Shown here: piece by piece, positions 24,186 to 31,517 of the stretch
Layout of the letters: each line of letters begins with the position of its first letter
Position numbering within the stretch: position 1 is the stretch's first letter
NCBI RefSeq assembly: GCF_002796985.1
Contig: NZ_PEKX01000007.1
Coordinates: 982,284 to 1,046,283, forward strand
Source: Pseudomonas sp.
GTDB lineage: Bacteria > Pseudomonadota > Gammaproteobacteria > Pseudomonadales > Pseudomonadaceae
DNA length: 64,000 nt
Direction of reading: 5' to 3'
Program-made: the position numbers and the translations under genes
The notes under the pieces: model-generated
The model's input: only the letters and a program-made list of their open reading frames with translations
The model's database searches: none
What the model was told of the DNA's origin: nothing

Positions 24186-24213
24186 AAAAAGCCCGGCATC
24201 TGCCGGGCTTTTT
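24186..24213. terminator. Bidirectional terminator between amt and porin
   Basis: AAAAAGCCCGGCA (24186-24198) pairs with TGCCGGGCTTTTT (24201-24213), with T and A runs on either side of convergent genes. Confidence 0.9.
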
Positions 24214-24229
24214 CATCATGCCGTGGGGG

Positions 24230-25501
24230 TTACCAGAGCGGCATGGTGTAGCTGACGATCAGACGGTTCTCGTCGTAATCGTTGGTGTAGTTGGTGCGCA
24301 TGGTCGCATTACGCCACTTCAAGCCCAGGTTCTTCAGCGGGCCGTCCTGGAAGACGTAGGCGATATCGGTGTCGCGCTCCCATTCCTTGCCTTCGCCATC
24401 GGTGGTGATCAGGTCGATGTTGTCGCCTTTCACGTAGCGGGTCATGAAGGTCAGGCCGGGAATGCCGAGGCCGGCGAAGTTGTAGTCGTAGCGCGCCTGC
24501 CAGGATTTCTCGTCCTTGTTGGCGAAGTCGCCGATCTGGATGTAGTTCACCAGGTAGGGGTCGGTACCGTTGATGTAGGCGAAGCCGGTGTCGCCGCTCA
24601 TCTTCTGGTAGCCCAGCCCGAAAGCATGGTAGCCCAGGGCGTAGGTGAACATGGCGTTGAGCGCCTTGTTGTCGACGTTGCTGCCGCCGTCGTCATCGGA
24701 CTTGGCCCAGCGGATGTCGGACTTCAGCGATTGCTTGTCGGCGATCGGCAGCACATGGATCAGGTTCAGGTAGTGCTGCTTGTAGAGGTCTTCCAGGCCG
24801 CCGTAGTGGTAGCTGGTGCTCAGGCTGTCGGTCCACTTGTAGGTGAGGCCGCCGAACAGGAACTTGTTGGAGGTGAGGCTATCGCCGAGCTTGATGTTGC
24901 GCTTGCCGCCGCCGGTGATGGTCATGTCCTCGTAGTCCGAGGAATCGCGCTGGTTGACCTGATAGAGGCGGCCACCGTCGACGGTCAGGCCGTCGAGTTC
25001 CGCGGAGTTCAGGGCGAAGCCGCTGAAGGTCTGCGGCAGCAGGCGGGTGTCGTTGAACTGCACCACCGGCATCTTCGGCATCAGGGTGCCGCCCTTCAGG
25101 GTGGTCTTGGACGCGCGCAGCTTGGCGGTGACGCCCAGGTCGCCGTAGCTGTCCTCGGCGCGCTTGTCGCTGGAGGAGCGTTGCAGCAGGCCGGTGCCGC
25201 TGCGGTCAGGCGAGGAATCGAGTTTCAGGCCCAGCGTGCCCAGGGCGTCGACGCCGACACCGATGGTACCGTCGGTGTAGCCGGACTCGTACTTGAGGAT
25301 GAACCCTTGGGCCCATTCCTCTGCCTTGTTCTGGGCAGGGGGCGGGCTGTCCTGGCGGAAGTCGCGGTTGAAGTAGAAATTACGCAGTTCGACGCTGGCC
25401 TTGCTGTCCTTGATGAAGTCGGCGTGGGCGAGTGTCGGAACGATAAAGCTGGTACCCAGCGTGGCCAAAGCCACGGCACGGGCGATCGGGGTCTTGCTCA
25501 T
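24230..25501 (-). CDS. opdQ: OprD-family outer-membrane porin (OpdQ-like)
   Basis: A 423-residue precursor with signal peptide MSKTPIARAVALATLGTSFI...ALAHADF-like end, followed by the OprD start DSKASVELRNFYFNRDFR and GFILKYESGYTDGTIGVGVD. Strand-rich repeats run to the C-terminal YTMPLW, where Trp replaces the usual Phe. Family channels take up basic amino acids or small carboxylates. The name comes from its place beside amt and tRNA-Pro, matching PA3038 (opdQ); substrate is not certain. AGGAGACAATAACA precedes the ATG. Single-gene unit with its own terminator. Confidence 0.88.
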   Translation of the reverse strand: MSKTPIARAVALATLGTSFIVPTLAHADFIKDSKASVELRNFYFNRDFRQDSPPPAQNKAEEWAQGFILKYESGYTDGTIGVGVDALGTLGLKLDSSPDRSGTGLLQRSSSDKRAEDSYGDLGVTAKLRASKTTLKGGTLMPKMPVVQFNDTRLLPQTFSGFALNSAELDGLTVDGGRLYQVNQRDSSDYEDMTITGGGKRNIKLGDSLTSNKFLFGGLTYKWTDSLSTSYHYGGLEDLYKQHYLNLIHVLPIADKQSLKSDIRWAKSDDDGGSNVDNKALNAMFTYALGYHAFGLGYQKMSGDTGFAYINGTDPYLVNYIQIGDFANKDEKSWQARYDYNFAGLGIPGLTFMTRYVKGDNIDLITTDGEGKEWERDTDIAYVFQDGPLKNLGLKWRNATMRTNYTNDYDENRLIVSYTMPLW

Positions 25502-25678
25502 TGTTATTGTCTCCTCGAGCGCTTGGGGCAGTCTGATAATGCCGGTTGGATCAGGGCCGACATGTCAACCTGTTACAGCCTATCTACTAAATCATTACCG
25601 AATGTTGACGACTCTTAGACCTTAGTCGCTGATTAGTGAGCTGCCTATTGAAGCGCTGAGTGGTGACTGGCGTGGCTT

Positions 25679-26545
25679 TCACTCGATCCAGCGGGGGTAG
25701 TAGCCGAGTTTGTCCTGCACCTCGGCGTCATGGGCGGGCACGACGGTCAGCTTTGGATAGGCAAGCATCAGTGCGTGCACACGGGCCACTTCGGCCAGGG
25801 TCTGGTCACGGTCGCTGTCCACTAGTTTGCGGCTGACCCAGAACTTCTCGTGAGGGCCGGTGAAGCCGGACAGCCGCCAGGTGGTGTCGCCGCTGAAGAA
25901 GAAGCGCCGGCCGTCATCGAGGGTGATGAACAGGCCGACCGAGCCGGGCGTATGGCCGCGCATCGGCACCAGAACCAGGCTGCCGTCACCGAACAGGTCG
26001 AGGCTGCGGTCGTAGCTCAGGAACGGACCGGATTCGAACTGGAAGGGCATCCACTTCACCGGATGGCGGAACTGGCTGGGGAATACTGCCGGTGGCTGGG
26101 CGATGTGTGCGTAGTTGATCTCGTCATAAGTCGCCCAGACCGGGACTTCAGGGAAGTCAGACAGGGCCGAGGCATGGTCCCAGTGGGCGTGGGAGAGGAT
26201 GATCCGGTCGATGCGGATTCCGCTGCCCTGCAGCTGCTCGCGTGCCGGCTTCAGGCCTTCGTAGCGGAACAGCGGTTTGTCCCACCAGGGCATGTCCTGC
26301 TTGAACTGGGCGTCCGCCTGGCTGCCCAGGCCGGTGTCGAAGAGCAGGGTGGCGGCGTGGTGCTGAACCAGCACGGCGGTGTGGTTCATCGGGACCTTCC
26401 GCGTCCAGTCGCCGTCAGCCACAGTGAAGGCATCCAGCGTGGTGATGCCTGAGGTTCGGATCAGCGAGAAACGCAGGTCGGCGGCCTGGAGGTTCAGGCA
26501 GGTGAGGGCGAACAGCCCAGCCAGCAAGAGGGATGGCAGACGCAT
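25679..26545 (-). CDS. Exported metallo-beta-lactamase-fold hydrolase
   Basis: A 288-residue enzyme with signal peptide MRLPSLLLAGLFALTCLNLQ then AADLRF. The metal motif HAHWDHAS (HxHxDH) lies in IILSHAHWDHASALSDF; further ligands are in MRGHTPGSVGLFI (His), FFFSGDTTWR (Asp) and the final VVPAHDAEV (His). The set and order fit the N-acyl-homoserine-lactonase-like subgroup, but export is unusual for lactonases and the substrate is open. The ATG at 26545 has AAGG upstream; an earlier in-frame start would spoil the signal peptide. It ends 177 bp from the porin start. Confidence 0.85.
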   Translation of the reverse strand: MRLPSLLLAGLFALTCLNLQAADLRFSLIRTSGITTLDAFTVADGDWTRKVPMNHTAVLVQHHAATLLFDTGLGSQADAQFKQDMPWWDKPLFRYEGLKPAREQLQGSGIRIDRIILSHAHWDHASALSDFPEVPVWATYDEINYAHIAQPPAVFPSQFRHPVKWMPFQFESGPFLSYDRSLDLFGDGSLVLVPMRGHTPGSVGLFITLDDGRRFFFSGDTTWRLSGFTGPHEKFWVSRKLVDSDRDQTLAEVARVHALMLAYPKLTVVPAHDAEVQDKLGYYPRWIE

Positions 26546-26615
26546 CGGCAATACCTTTTCGTGGAACGGAGGAGGGCGCCGCCTTGTGGGCAGCGCGGCC
26601 AACCAGAAGATCGAG

Positions 26616-27212
26616 TCAGAAGGCGGGTTGCGCGACGTAGCCAGGCAGGGCGCGAACGCGGGTCAGCCAGTCCTGTACATAGGGATAGGCGGACGGTTCC
26701 AGGCCGCCTTCCGGTGCCAGAGTGACGTAGGGATAGACGGCAATGTCGGCGATGCTCGGCTTGTCCGTCTGCGCCAGCCAGCGATGATCGGCCAACGTCG
26801 CGTCCAGCAACTCCAGCGCATGGCGGCCCTTGGCCTGGGCGGCGGCCAGGTCGCCGGGGCGCTTGAACAGTTGGATCACCCGCGCCATCGCCAGGCCGTG
26901 CTGTACCTCGTTGGCCGAGAAGCTCAACCAGTTGGCGATGCGGCCCTGGCTAATGGCGTCCTGCGGGTTCCAGTGCGGCTCGGCGTACTGCCGGGCGAGG
27001 TAGGCGAGGATGGCATGGGAGTCGCCCAGGCGCAGTTCGCCATCCTCCAGCGCGGGTACCTGGCCGCGCGGGTTGATCGCCAGGAAGGCCGGTCGCTTGT
27101 GCGCCCCGCCCATCAGGTCCACCGGCAGCAGCTCGGCTTTCTGGCCGATGAGCCCGAGGAACAGGCGAACCTTGTAGCAGTTACCGGAAAGTGCGACGTC
27201 GTGGAGCTTCAT
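26616..27212 (-). CDS. Glutathione S-transferase
   Basis: A 198-residue enzyme of the GST superfamily, beginning MKLHDVALSGNCYKVRLFLG with the thioredoxin-like fold. The cis-proline and glutathione-gamma-glutamyl site are in FLAINPRGQVPALEDGELRLGDSHAILAYLAR (Ser in GDSHAI), and the all-helical domain carries the N-capping motif SIADIAVYPYV. It is divergent from a TetR regulator with an inverted-repeat operator in the gap, so it is probably its target. The second GST at 52870 shares the same SGNCYKV start. Electrophile unknown. Confidence 0.9.
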   Translation of the reverse strand: MKLHDVALSGNCYKVRLFLGLIGQKAELLPVDLMGGAHKRPAFLAINPRGQVPALEDGELRLGDSHAILAYLARQYAEPHWNPQDAISQGRIANWLSFSANEVQHGLAMARVIQLFKRPGDLAAAQAKGRHALELLDATLADHRWLAQTDKPSIADIAVYPYVTLAPEGGLEPSAYPYVQDWLTRVRALPGYVAQPAF

Positions 27213-27258
27213 GGCGAAAGTCCTGTGCAGTGGTGTGGGGTGGTGCAATAGATATTAG

Positions 27259-27272
27259 ACAGACAGGTCTGT
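27259..27272. promoter_or_regulatory. TetR-type operator in GST/TetR gap
   Basis: ACAGAC-AG-GTCTGT is a perfect inverted repeat 47 bp before the GST start, in the gap shared with the divergent TetR gene. It resembles the TAGAC...GTCTA operators of NemR-type repressors. Confidence 0.6.
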
Positions 27273-27389
27273 ATAGTTCAAGTGAAATGACCACCCGCCA
27301 ATCGACCTTCGCGCTGACGCTGCCGGAAACGGCCCGGCTCCCCATGGGGGCCAAGCCTCGCGCATAATGTCCGGTCAGGAGGTAATGCC

Positions 27390-27947
27390 ATGGCATCCAG
27401 CAAACGCGAACTGCTGCTCAACACCGCCCAGGATCTGTTCTACCGCGAGGGCTACCACGCCACCGGCATCGACCGCATCCTCGCCGAGTCGGGCGTCGCG
27501 AAGATGACGCTGTACAAGCACTTCAAGTCCAAGGACGAACTGATCATGGCGGCGCTGGAGCAGCGTCACGCCCGCATGGTCGAGCGGATGGAAGTGGCTG
27601 AACGCATTCTCGCGCCCCGTGAGGCGATCCTGGCGATCTTCGACGGCTTGCAGGAGGTGCTGAACAGCCCGGACTTCTGCGGCTGCGCCTTCATCCACGC
27701 CGCCGGCGAATTCCATGACCGCGAACACCCCATTCACCAGCAGGCCGCCGAGCACAAGGCCTTCCTTGGCCGTTTCTTCGCCGCCCAGCTATCGCGCCTT
27801 GGCGCCGCAGAGCCGGAAGCCCTGGCCCGCCAGTTGCAGTACCTGCTCGAGGGCGTGCTAGTGATGGCGCACATGCAGGGCCCGGCGCAGCAGGGGCGAG
27901 AAGCCCGCGCCGTGGCAGACACTCTGCTCAAGCACGCCGGAGTCTGA
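27390..27947 (+). CDS. TetR-family transcriptional regulator
   Basis: A 185-residue repressor with an N-terminal TetR helix-turn-helix: ELLLNTAQDLFYREGYHATG then ILAESGVAKMTLYKHFKSKD. The C-terminal ligand domain contains cysteines in SPDFCGCAFIHAAGEFHD, which could sense electrophiles as in NemR; that is inference. It is divergent from the GST gene across an ACAGAC-AG-GTCTGT palindrome. AGGAGG lies upstream of the start (27376-27382). A small thioredoxin-fold protein follows on the same strand. Confidence 0.92.
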   Translation: MASSKRELLLNTAQDLFYREGYHATGIDRILAESGVAKMTLYKHFKSKDELIMAALEQRHARMVERMEVAERILAPREAILAIFDGLQEVLNSPDFCGCAFIHAAGEFHDREHPIHQQAAEHKAFLGRFFAAQLSRLGAAEPEALARQLQYLLEGVLVMAHMQGPAQQGREARAVADTLLKHAGV

Positions 27948-27975
27948 ACCCATGCCGCCAACCCTGGAGCCCTCC

Positions 27976-28215
27976 ATGCCCCCGGAATGCCAACTATTCG
28001 GCACCCTCGGCTGCCACCTCTGCGAAGTGGCCGAAGCGGTGCTGATGCCCTTTGTCGAGCACGGCCTGCTGGTCGAACTGGTGGACATCGCCGACCGCGA
28101 GGAATGGGTCGAGCAATACGGCCTGACTATCCCCGTATTACGTCGCTGCGATTCCGGTGGCGAACTCAACTGGCCCTTTGATGCCGAACAGGTCGCCGCC
28201 TTCCTCAGCCGCTGA
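27976..28215 (+). CDS. DUF836 glutaredoxin-like protein
   Basis: A 79-residue thioredoxin-fold protein with the redox motif in FGTLGCHLCEVAEAVL (CxxC), then VELVDIADREEWVEQYGLTI and the cis-proline segment PVLRRCDSGGELNWPFDAEQ. It belongs to the glutaredoxin-like DUF836 family of unknown partner. The ATG at 27976 has GGAG upstream; an in-frame ATG at 27952 would add eight residues (MPPTLEPS). It follows the TetR gene closely and may be co-transcribed with it. A strong terminator lies about 100 bp downstream. Confidence 0.8.
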   Translation: MPPECQLFGTLGCHLCEVAEAVLMPFVEHGLLVELVDIADREEWVEQYGLTIPVLRRCDSGGELNWPFDAEQVAAFLSR

Positions 28216-28313
28216 TGCATTCGCTATCGGTCCACCGTGAGAATGGCGAGCTGGCCGTGAGTGCGTCCCCGCCGCTGGCGTTGCGCAAGTCCGGGCGGCT
28301 TGGAGTCGCCCAT

Positions 28314-28345
28314 GAAAAAGCCCGTCCTGTTGGACGGGCTTTTTC
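28314..28345. terminator. Strong intrinsic terminator
   Basis: GAAAAAGCCCGTCC (28314-28327) pairs with GGACGGGCTTTTTC (28332-28345) around TGTT. It ends the TetR/DUF836 unit. Confidence 0.85.
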
Positions 28346-28385
28346 ATGCCTACGAGTTCTTCATTGGGGGAAAATCGCAGGCAAT

Positions 28386-28412
28386 AAAAAACCCGCCGTT
28401 AGGCGGGTTTTT
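28386..28412 (-). terminator. Terminator of tRNA-Pro
   Basis: AAAAACCCGCC (28386-28397 region) pairs with GGCGGGTTTTT (28402-28412); on the minus strand it lies directly after the tRNA and ends in a T-run. Confidence 0.85.
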
Positions 28413-28419
28413 CGGGATT

Positions 28420-28496
28420 TGGTCGGAGCGACTGGATTCGAACCAGCGACCTTCTCGTCCCGAACGAGACGCGCTACCAAGCTGCGCTACGCTCCG
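28420..28496 (-). tRNA. tRNA-Pro (anticodon CGG)
   Basis: A 77-base cloverleaf on the minus strand with encoded CCA. The acceptor stem CGGAGCG pairs with CGCTCCG, the anticodon stem TCTCG/CGAGA encloses loop TTCGGGA with anticodon CGG (28460-28462), and the T arm has GCTGG-TTCGAAT-CCAGT. It is a typical proline tRNA. The 3' end is a common island integration site, but no integrase or direct repeat of the tRNA end is seen nearby. Confidence 0.97.
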
Positions 28497-28587
28497 TTTG
28501 ATGGCGCGCATTCTACCGAAAAACTTTTGATGCACAAGGGGTTAGCGAAAATTTTTTGAAAATAACTTGGTCCCCCCGTGAAAACAC

Positions 28588-28625
28588 GAACGCCCCGCAG
28601 ACCGATCAGGGCCAGCGGGGCGTTC
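28588..28625 (-). terminator. Hairpin after small lipoprotein gene
   Basis: GAACGCCCCGC (28588-28598) pairs with GCGGGGCGTTC (28615-28625) around a 16-base loop, followed on the minus strand by TGTTTTC. It lies 16 bp after the stop of the lipoprotein gene. Confidence 0.6.
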
Positions 28626-28640
28626 TCATCCGCGGGGGAA

Positions 28641-28862
28641 TCAGAGGTCCTTGACGGTCCGTACCTGATCCTTGTTCACACGGGCGGTTTTACCATCCAG
28701 CTGTTCGAACTCATAGAAGCCGGATTCTTCGTCGTACTGGGGTTTGTCGACCGACTGAATCTCACGACCATCGTTCAGGGTGATGACGGACGGAGTGGAG
28801 CAACCAGCGAGCACTCCGAAGCCCAGGGCGAGCAGGAAGGCGGGAAGCATCCGTTTGTTCAT
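28641..28862 (-). CDS. YgdI/YgdR-type small lipoprotein
   Basis: A 73-residue lipoprotein: signal MNKRMLPAFLLALGFGVLAG with lipobox LAGC, then STPSVITLNDGREIQSVDKP and YDEESGFYEFEQLDGKTARV, the SH3-like core of the YgdI/YgdR (DUF903) family. Serine after the lipidated cysteine points to the outer membrane. The ATG at 28862 has AGGAG seven bases upstream. Function of the family is unknown; it is conserved beside tRNA-Pro and mobA in P. aeruginosa. Confidence 0.88.
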   Translation of the reverse strand: MNKRMLPAFLLALGFGVLAGCSTPSVITLNDGREIQSVDKPQYDEESGFYEFEQLDGKTARVNKDQVRTVKDL

Positions 28863-28953
28863 GAGTGAATCTCCTGATGAGCGAACAAAAAGGTACGAAA
28901 AGTCTGACCGACGGTTTCGCGCCATAGTTCCCGGAAAATTTTCCAATGCGTTG

Positions 28954-29541
28954 CTATCGGGCGTGATAGAGCAGCTCGGGGGTATTCAGATTAGCCAGAC
29001 GCGGATCTTCGGCCGGGCAATCCACCGCTTGCAGGCCCAGGTTGGAGAATACATGGCGCGGGCTGCGGTCGCCCTGATGCCAGGCTTCTTCTATCCGTGC
29101 GCGCAGGGTCAGCGGAATGATGCTGAACAGCGGTTCCCACTGCGTGCCGCAGCGCAGCATATGCACCACGTCCGGTGCGGCGGCTGATGCGAGCAGTAGG
29201 CGCTCAAGCAACTCGGCATCCAGACGTGGCGCATCGCAGGGCAGTACCAATAGATGAGGGTGACGTGCGGCGGCAAGGCCCGCGCGGATACCGGCCAGCG
29301 GGCCGGGGAAGTCCACGCTGTCGTCCTGCACCAGGCGGTCGGCGAAGCCGGCATAGACGTCCGCGTTGCGGTTGCAGGAGATGATCAGGTCGTCGCTGAA
29401 GGGGCGGGCGAGGGCGGCGGCATAGCTCACCAGCGGGCGGCCTTGCCAATCCAGCAGGCCCTTGTCCTGGCCGCCCATGCGCTGGCCGCGTCCACCGGCG
29501 AGAATCAGGACGGAACAGGGGGGCAGCAGGGCTTGTGGCAT
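28954..29541 (-). CDS. mobA: Molybdenum cofactor guanylyltransferase
   Basis: MobA joins GMP to molybdopterin to make the bis-MGD cofactor of DMSO-reductase-type enzymes such as nitrate reductase and formate dehydrogenase. The 195-residue protein has the nucleotide-binding LILAGGRGQRMGGQDKGLLDW, then VDFPGPLAGIRAGLA and LLVLPCDAPRLDAELLERLL. The start at 29541 gives family length; a longer frame upstream runs into the divergent moaB gene. It is divergent from moaB-moeA, so the Moco genes share one promoter region of 70 bp. Confidence 0.93.
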   Translation of the reverse strand: MPQALLPPCSVLILAGGRGQRMGGQDKGLLDWQGRPLVSYAAALARPFSDDLIISCNRNADVYAGFADRLVQDDSVDFPGPLAGIRAGLAAARHPHLLVLPCDAPRLDAELLERLLLASAAAPDVVHMLRCGTQWEPLFSIIPLTLRARIEEAWHQGDRSPRHVFSNLGLQAVDCPAEDPRLANLNTPELLYHAR

Positions 29542-29611
29542 GTCAGGGTCTCCGGAACGGGCCTGTGATATAACACCGCGCATTCCCACCTCACAAGCAA
29601 GGGCCCTCATC

Positions 29612-30151
29612 ATGAGCCACAAGGCCGAGCAGCCATTCGTCCCGCTGAACATCGCCGTCCTCACCGTCAGCGACACCCGCACCCTGGAAACCGACACCTC
29701 CGGCCAGCTGTTCGTCGACCGCCTGAAGGCCGCCGGGCACAACCTGGCTGCCCGCGTCCTGCTCAAGGATGACCTCTACCGCATCCGCGCCCAGGTCGCG
29801 ACCTGGATCGCCGAGGATGAAGTGCAGGTCGTGCTGGTCACCGGCGGCACCGGCTTCACCGGCCGCGACAGTACCCCGGAAGCCGTGACCTGCCTGCTGG
29901 ATAAAGTGGTGGACGGCTTCGGCGAGCTGTTCCGGCAGATTTCCGTGGCCGACATCGGCACCTCCACCGTGCAGTCCCGCGCGCTGGCTGGCCTGTCCAA
30001 CGGCACCCTGGTCTGCTGCCTGCCGGGCTCCACCAATGCTTGCCGCACCGCCTGGGACGGCATCCTCGGCGAGCAACTGGATGCCAGCCACCGCCCGTGC
30101 AACTTCGTGCCGCACCTGAAGAAGGCGGCGCCCTGCGAGAGCCGCGGATGA
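29612..30151 (+). CDS. moaB: Molybdenum cofactor biosynthesis protein MoaB
   Basis: A 179-residue MogA/MoaB-type protein that binds molybdopterin and helps adenylylate it before metal insertion. Marks are LNIAVLTVSDTRTLETDTSG, VVLVTGGTGFTGRDSTPEAV (the MPT-binding TGGTG motif), FRQISVADIGTSTVQSRA and VCCLPGSTNACRTAWDGIL. Start 29612 was chosen from family length. The stop overlaps the moeA start as ATGA, so the two are translationally coupled. In PAO1 this position holds moaB2. Confidence 0.93.
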   Translation: MSHKAEQPFVPLNIAVLTVSDTRTLETDTSGQLFVDRLKAAGHNLAARVLLKDDLYRIRAQVATWIAEDEVQVVLVTGGTGFTGRDSTPEAVTCLLDKVVDGFGELFRQISVADIGTSTVQSRALAGLSNGTLVCCLPGSTNACRTAWDGILGEQLDASHRPCNFVPHLKKAAPCESRG

Positions 30152-31362
30152 GCTGCTGCGACAAGCCTGGCCTGCTGCCGGTCGAGGACGCCCTGGCGCG
30201 CCTGCTGACCCTGGCCGAGCAATCCCCGATCCTCGACAGCGAAACCCTGCCGCTGGCGGAGGTGGACGGCCGCGTTCTGGCCGAGCCGCTGCTGGCTGGC
30301 CTGGATCTGCCGCCGTGGCCGAATAGCGCCATGGACGGCTATGCGCTGCGCCAGGCCGATTGGCAGGGCGAGGCGCTGCCGGTCAGCCAGAAGATCTTCG
30401 CCGGGCAGGCGGGGGAGCCGCTGCAGCCGGGTACCTGTGTGCGCATCTTTACCGGCGCGCCGGTGCCTGAAGGCGCCGACTGCGTCGAGATGCAGGAAAA
30501 CGTCGAAGTGCTGGACGATGGCCGCGTGCGTTTCCGCGAAGCGCTCAAGGTTGGCCAGCATATACGCCCGCAAGGCCAGGAAACCCGCAAGGGTGACTGT
30601 GTGCTGCCGGCAGGCACGCGCCTGGGCCCCATAGAGATCGGCCTGGCCGCCTCGCTCGGTCAGGCCGAGCTGAAAGTCCGTCGCCGCCCGCGCGTGGCTT
30701 TGCTTTCTACCGGCGACGAGTTGGTCGAACCAGGCCGGCCGCTGGCGCTGGGGCAGATCTACAACAGCAACCGCCATCTGCTGCGCACCTGGCTGCAGCG
30801 TTTCGGTTGTGAAGTGGTGGATGCCGGCATCCTGCCGGACGACCTGGAGCGCACCCGCGCGGCACTGGCCGGATTGTCGAATGTGGACCTGATCCTCTCC
30901 ACCGGCGGTGTGTCCGTCGGCGAGGCGGACTTCCTCGGCGCGGCCCTGCGCGAAGCGGGCGAGCTGGCGCTGTGGAAGCTGGCGATCAAGCCGGGCAAGC
31001 CGCTGACCGTCGGGCATTACCAGCAGGTGCCGGTGATTGGCCTGCCGGGCAACCCTGCGTCCACCCTGGTGACCTTTGCGCTGCTGGCGCGGCCCTACCT
31101 GATGCGCCGTCTCGGCATGCAGAAGGTCGAGCCGTTGCGCCTGCAGGTGCCGGCGGGCTTCCACTGGACCAAGCCGGGCAACCGCCGCGAGTACCTGCGC
31201 GCTCGTCTGGAGAATGGCCGCGCGGTGCCTTACGCCAACCAGAGCTCCGGCGTGCTGCGCAGCGCGGCCTGGGCGGAGGGGTTGGCGGAGGTGCGCGAGG
31301 GGATGACGCTCGCGGAGGGTGATTGGCTGGCGTTCATTCCGTTCAGCGAGTTGCTGGACTGA
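30148..31362 (+). CDS. moeA: Molybdopterin molybdenumtransferase
   Basis: MoeA inserts molybdate into adenylylated molybdopterin. The 404-residue product has ALARLLTLAEQSPILDSETL, the domain 1 motif PPWPNSAMDGYALR, VRIFTGAPVPEGADCVEMQE, the MoaB-like domain with VALLSTGDELVEPGRPLALG and LILSTGGVSVGEADFLGAAL, and GLPGNPASTLVTFALLARPY. Length is normal. It overlaps moaB by four bases. After its stop come a REP doublet and a hairpin terminator shared with the facing AraC gene. Confidence 0.95.
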   Translation: MSCCDKPGLLPVEDALARLLTLAEQSPILDSETLPLAEVDGRVLAEPLLAGLDLPPWPNSAMDGYALRQADWQGEALPVSQKIFAGQAGEPLQPGTCVRIFTGAPVPEGADCVEMQENVEVLDDGRVRFREALKVGQHIRPQGQETRKGDCVLPAGTRLGPIEIGLAASLGQAELKVRRRPRVALLSTGDELVEPGRPLALGQIYNSNRHLLRTWLQRFGCEVVDAGILPDDLERTRAALAGLSNVDLILSTGGVSVGEADFLGAALREAGELALWKLAIKPGKPLTVGHYQQVPVIGLPGNPASTLVTFALLARPYLMRRLGMQKVEPLRLQVPAGFHWTKPGNRREYLRARLENGRAVPYANQSSGVLRSAAWAEGLAEVREGMTLAEGDWLAFIPFSELLD

Positions 31363-31364
31363 AT

Positions 31365-31458
31365 GTAGGAGCGGACTCTGTCCGCGATGTCTTGTCAGCC
31401 GCTCCTTGGGTGAGCCTGGCGTGGCGATCAGCCAATCGCGGACGGAGTCCGCTCCTAC
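31365..31458. repeat. Inverted repeat doublet, GTAGGAGCGGACTC type
   Basis: GTAGGAGCGGACTCTGTCCG (from 31365) and the inverted ATCGCGGACGGAGTCCGCTC...CTAC (31435-31458) flank a 46-bp spacer. The same arms bound or occur in the composite repeats at 47.1 and 58.8 kb, so this is the solo form of that family. Confidence 0.8.
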
Positions 31459-31487
31459 GCAAGGCCGAACCCGCTTGCGGTTCGATG

Positions 31488-31517
31488 AAAAACGCCGGTC
31501 TCAGACCGGCGTTTTTT
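31488..31517. terminator. Bidirectional terminator overlapping the AraC gene end
   Basis: AAAAACGCCGGTC (31488-31500) pairs with GACCGGCGTTTTT (31504-31516). The three loop bases are the stop codon of the AraC gene, and the T-run used by moeA is that gene's Lys-Lys codons. Confidence 0.88.

Noticed and set aside
24218..25618. Plus-strand open frame of 466 codons opposite the porin
   Set aside because: Shadow of the OprD-family gene; valine/glutamine-rich low-complexity translation typical of antisense porin reading.
28420..28496. tRNA-Pro as an integration site for an island
   Set aside because: No integrase, no direct repeat of the tRNA 3' end, and flanking genes keep PAO1 order.
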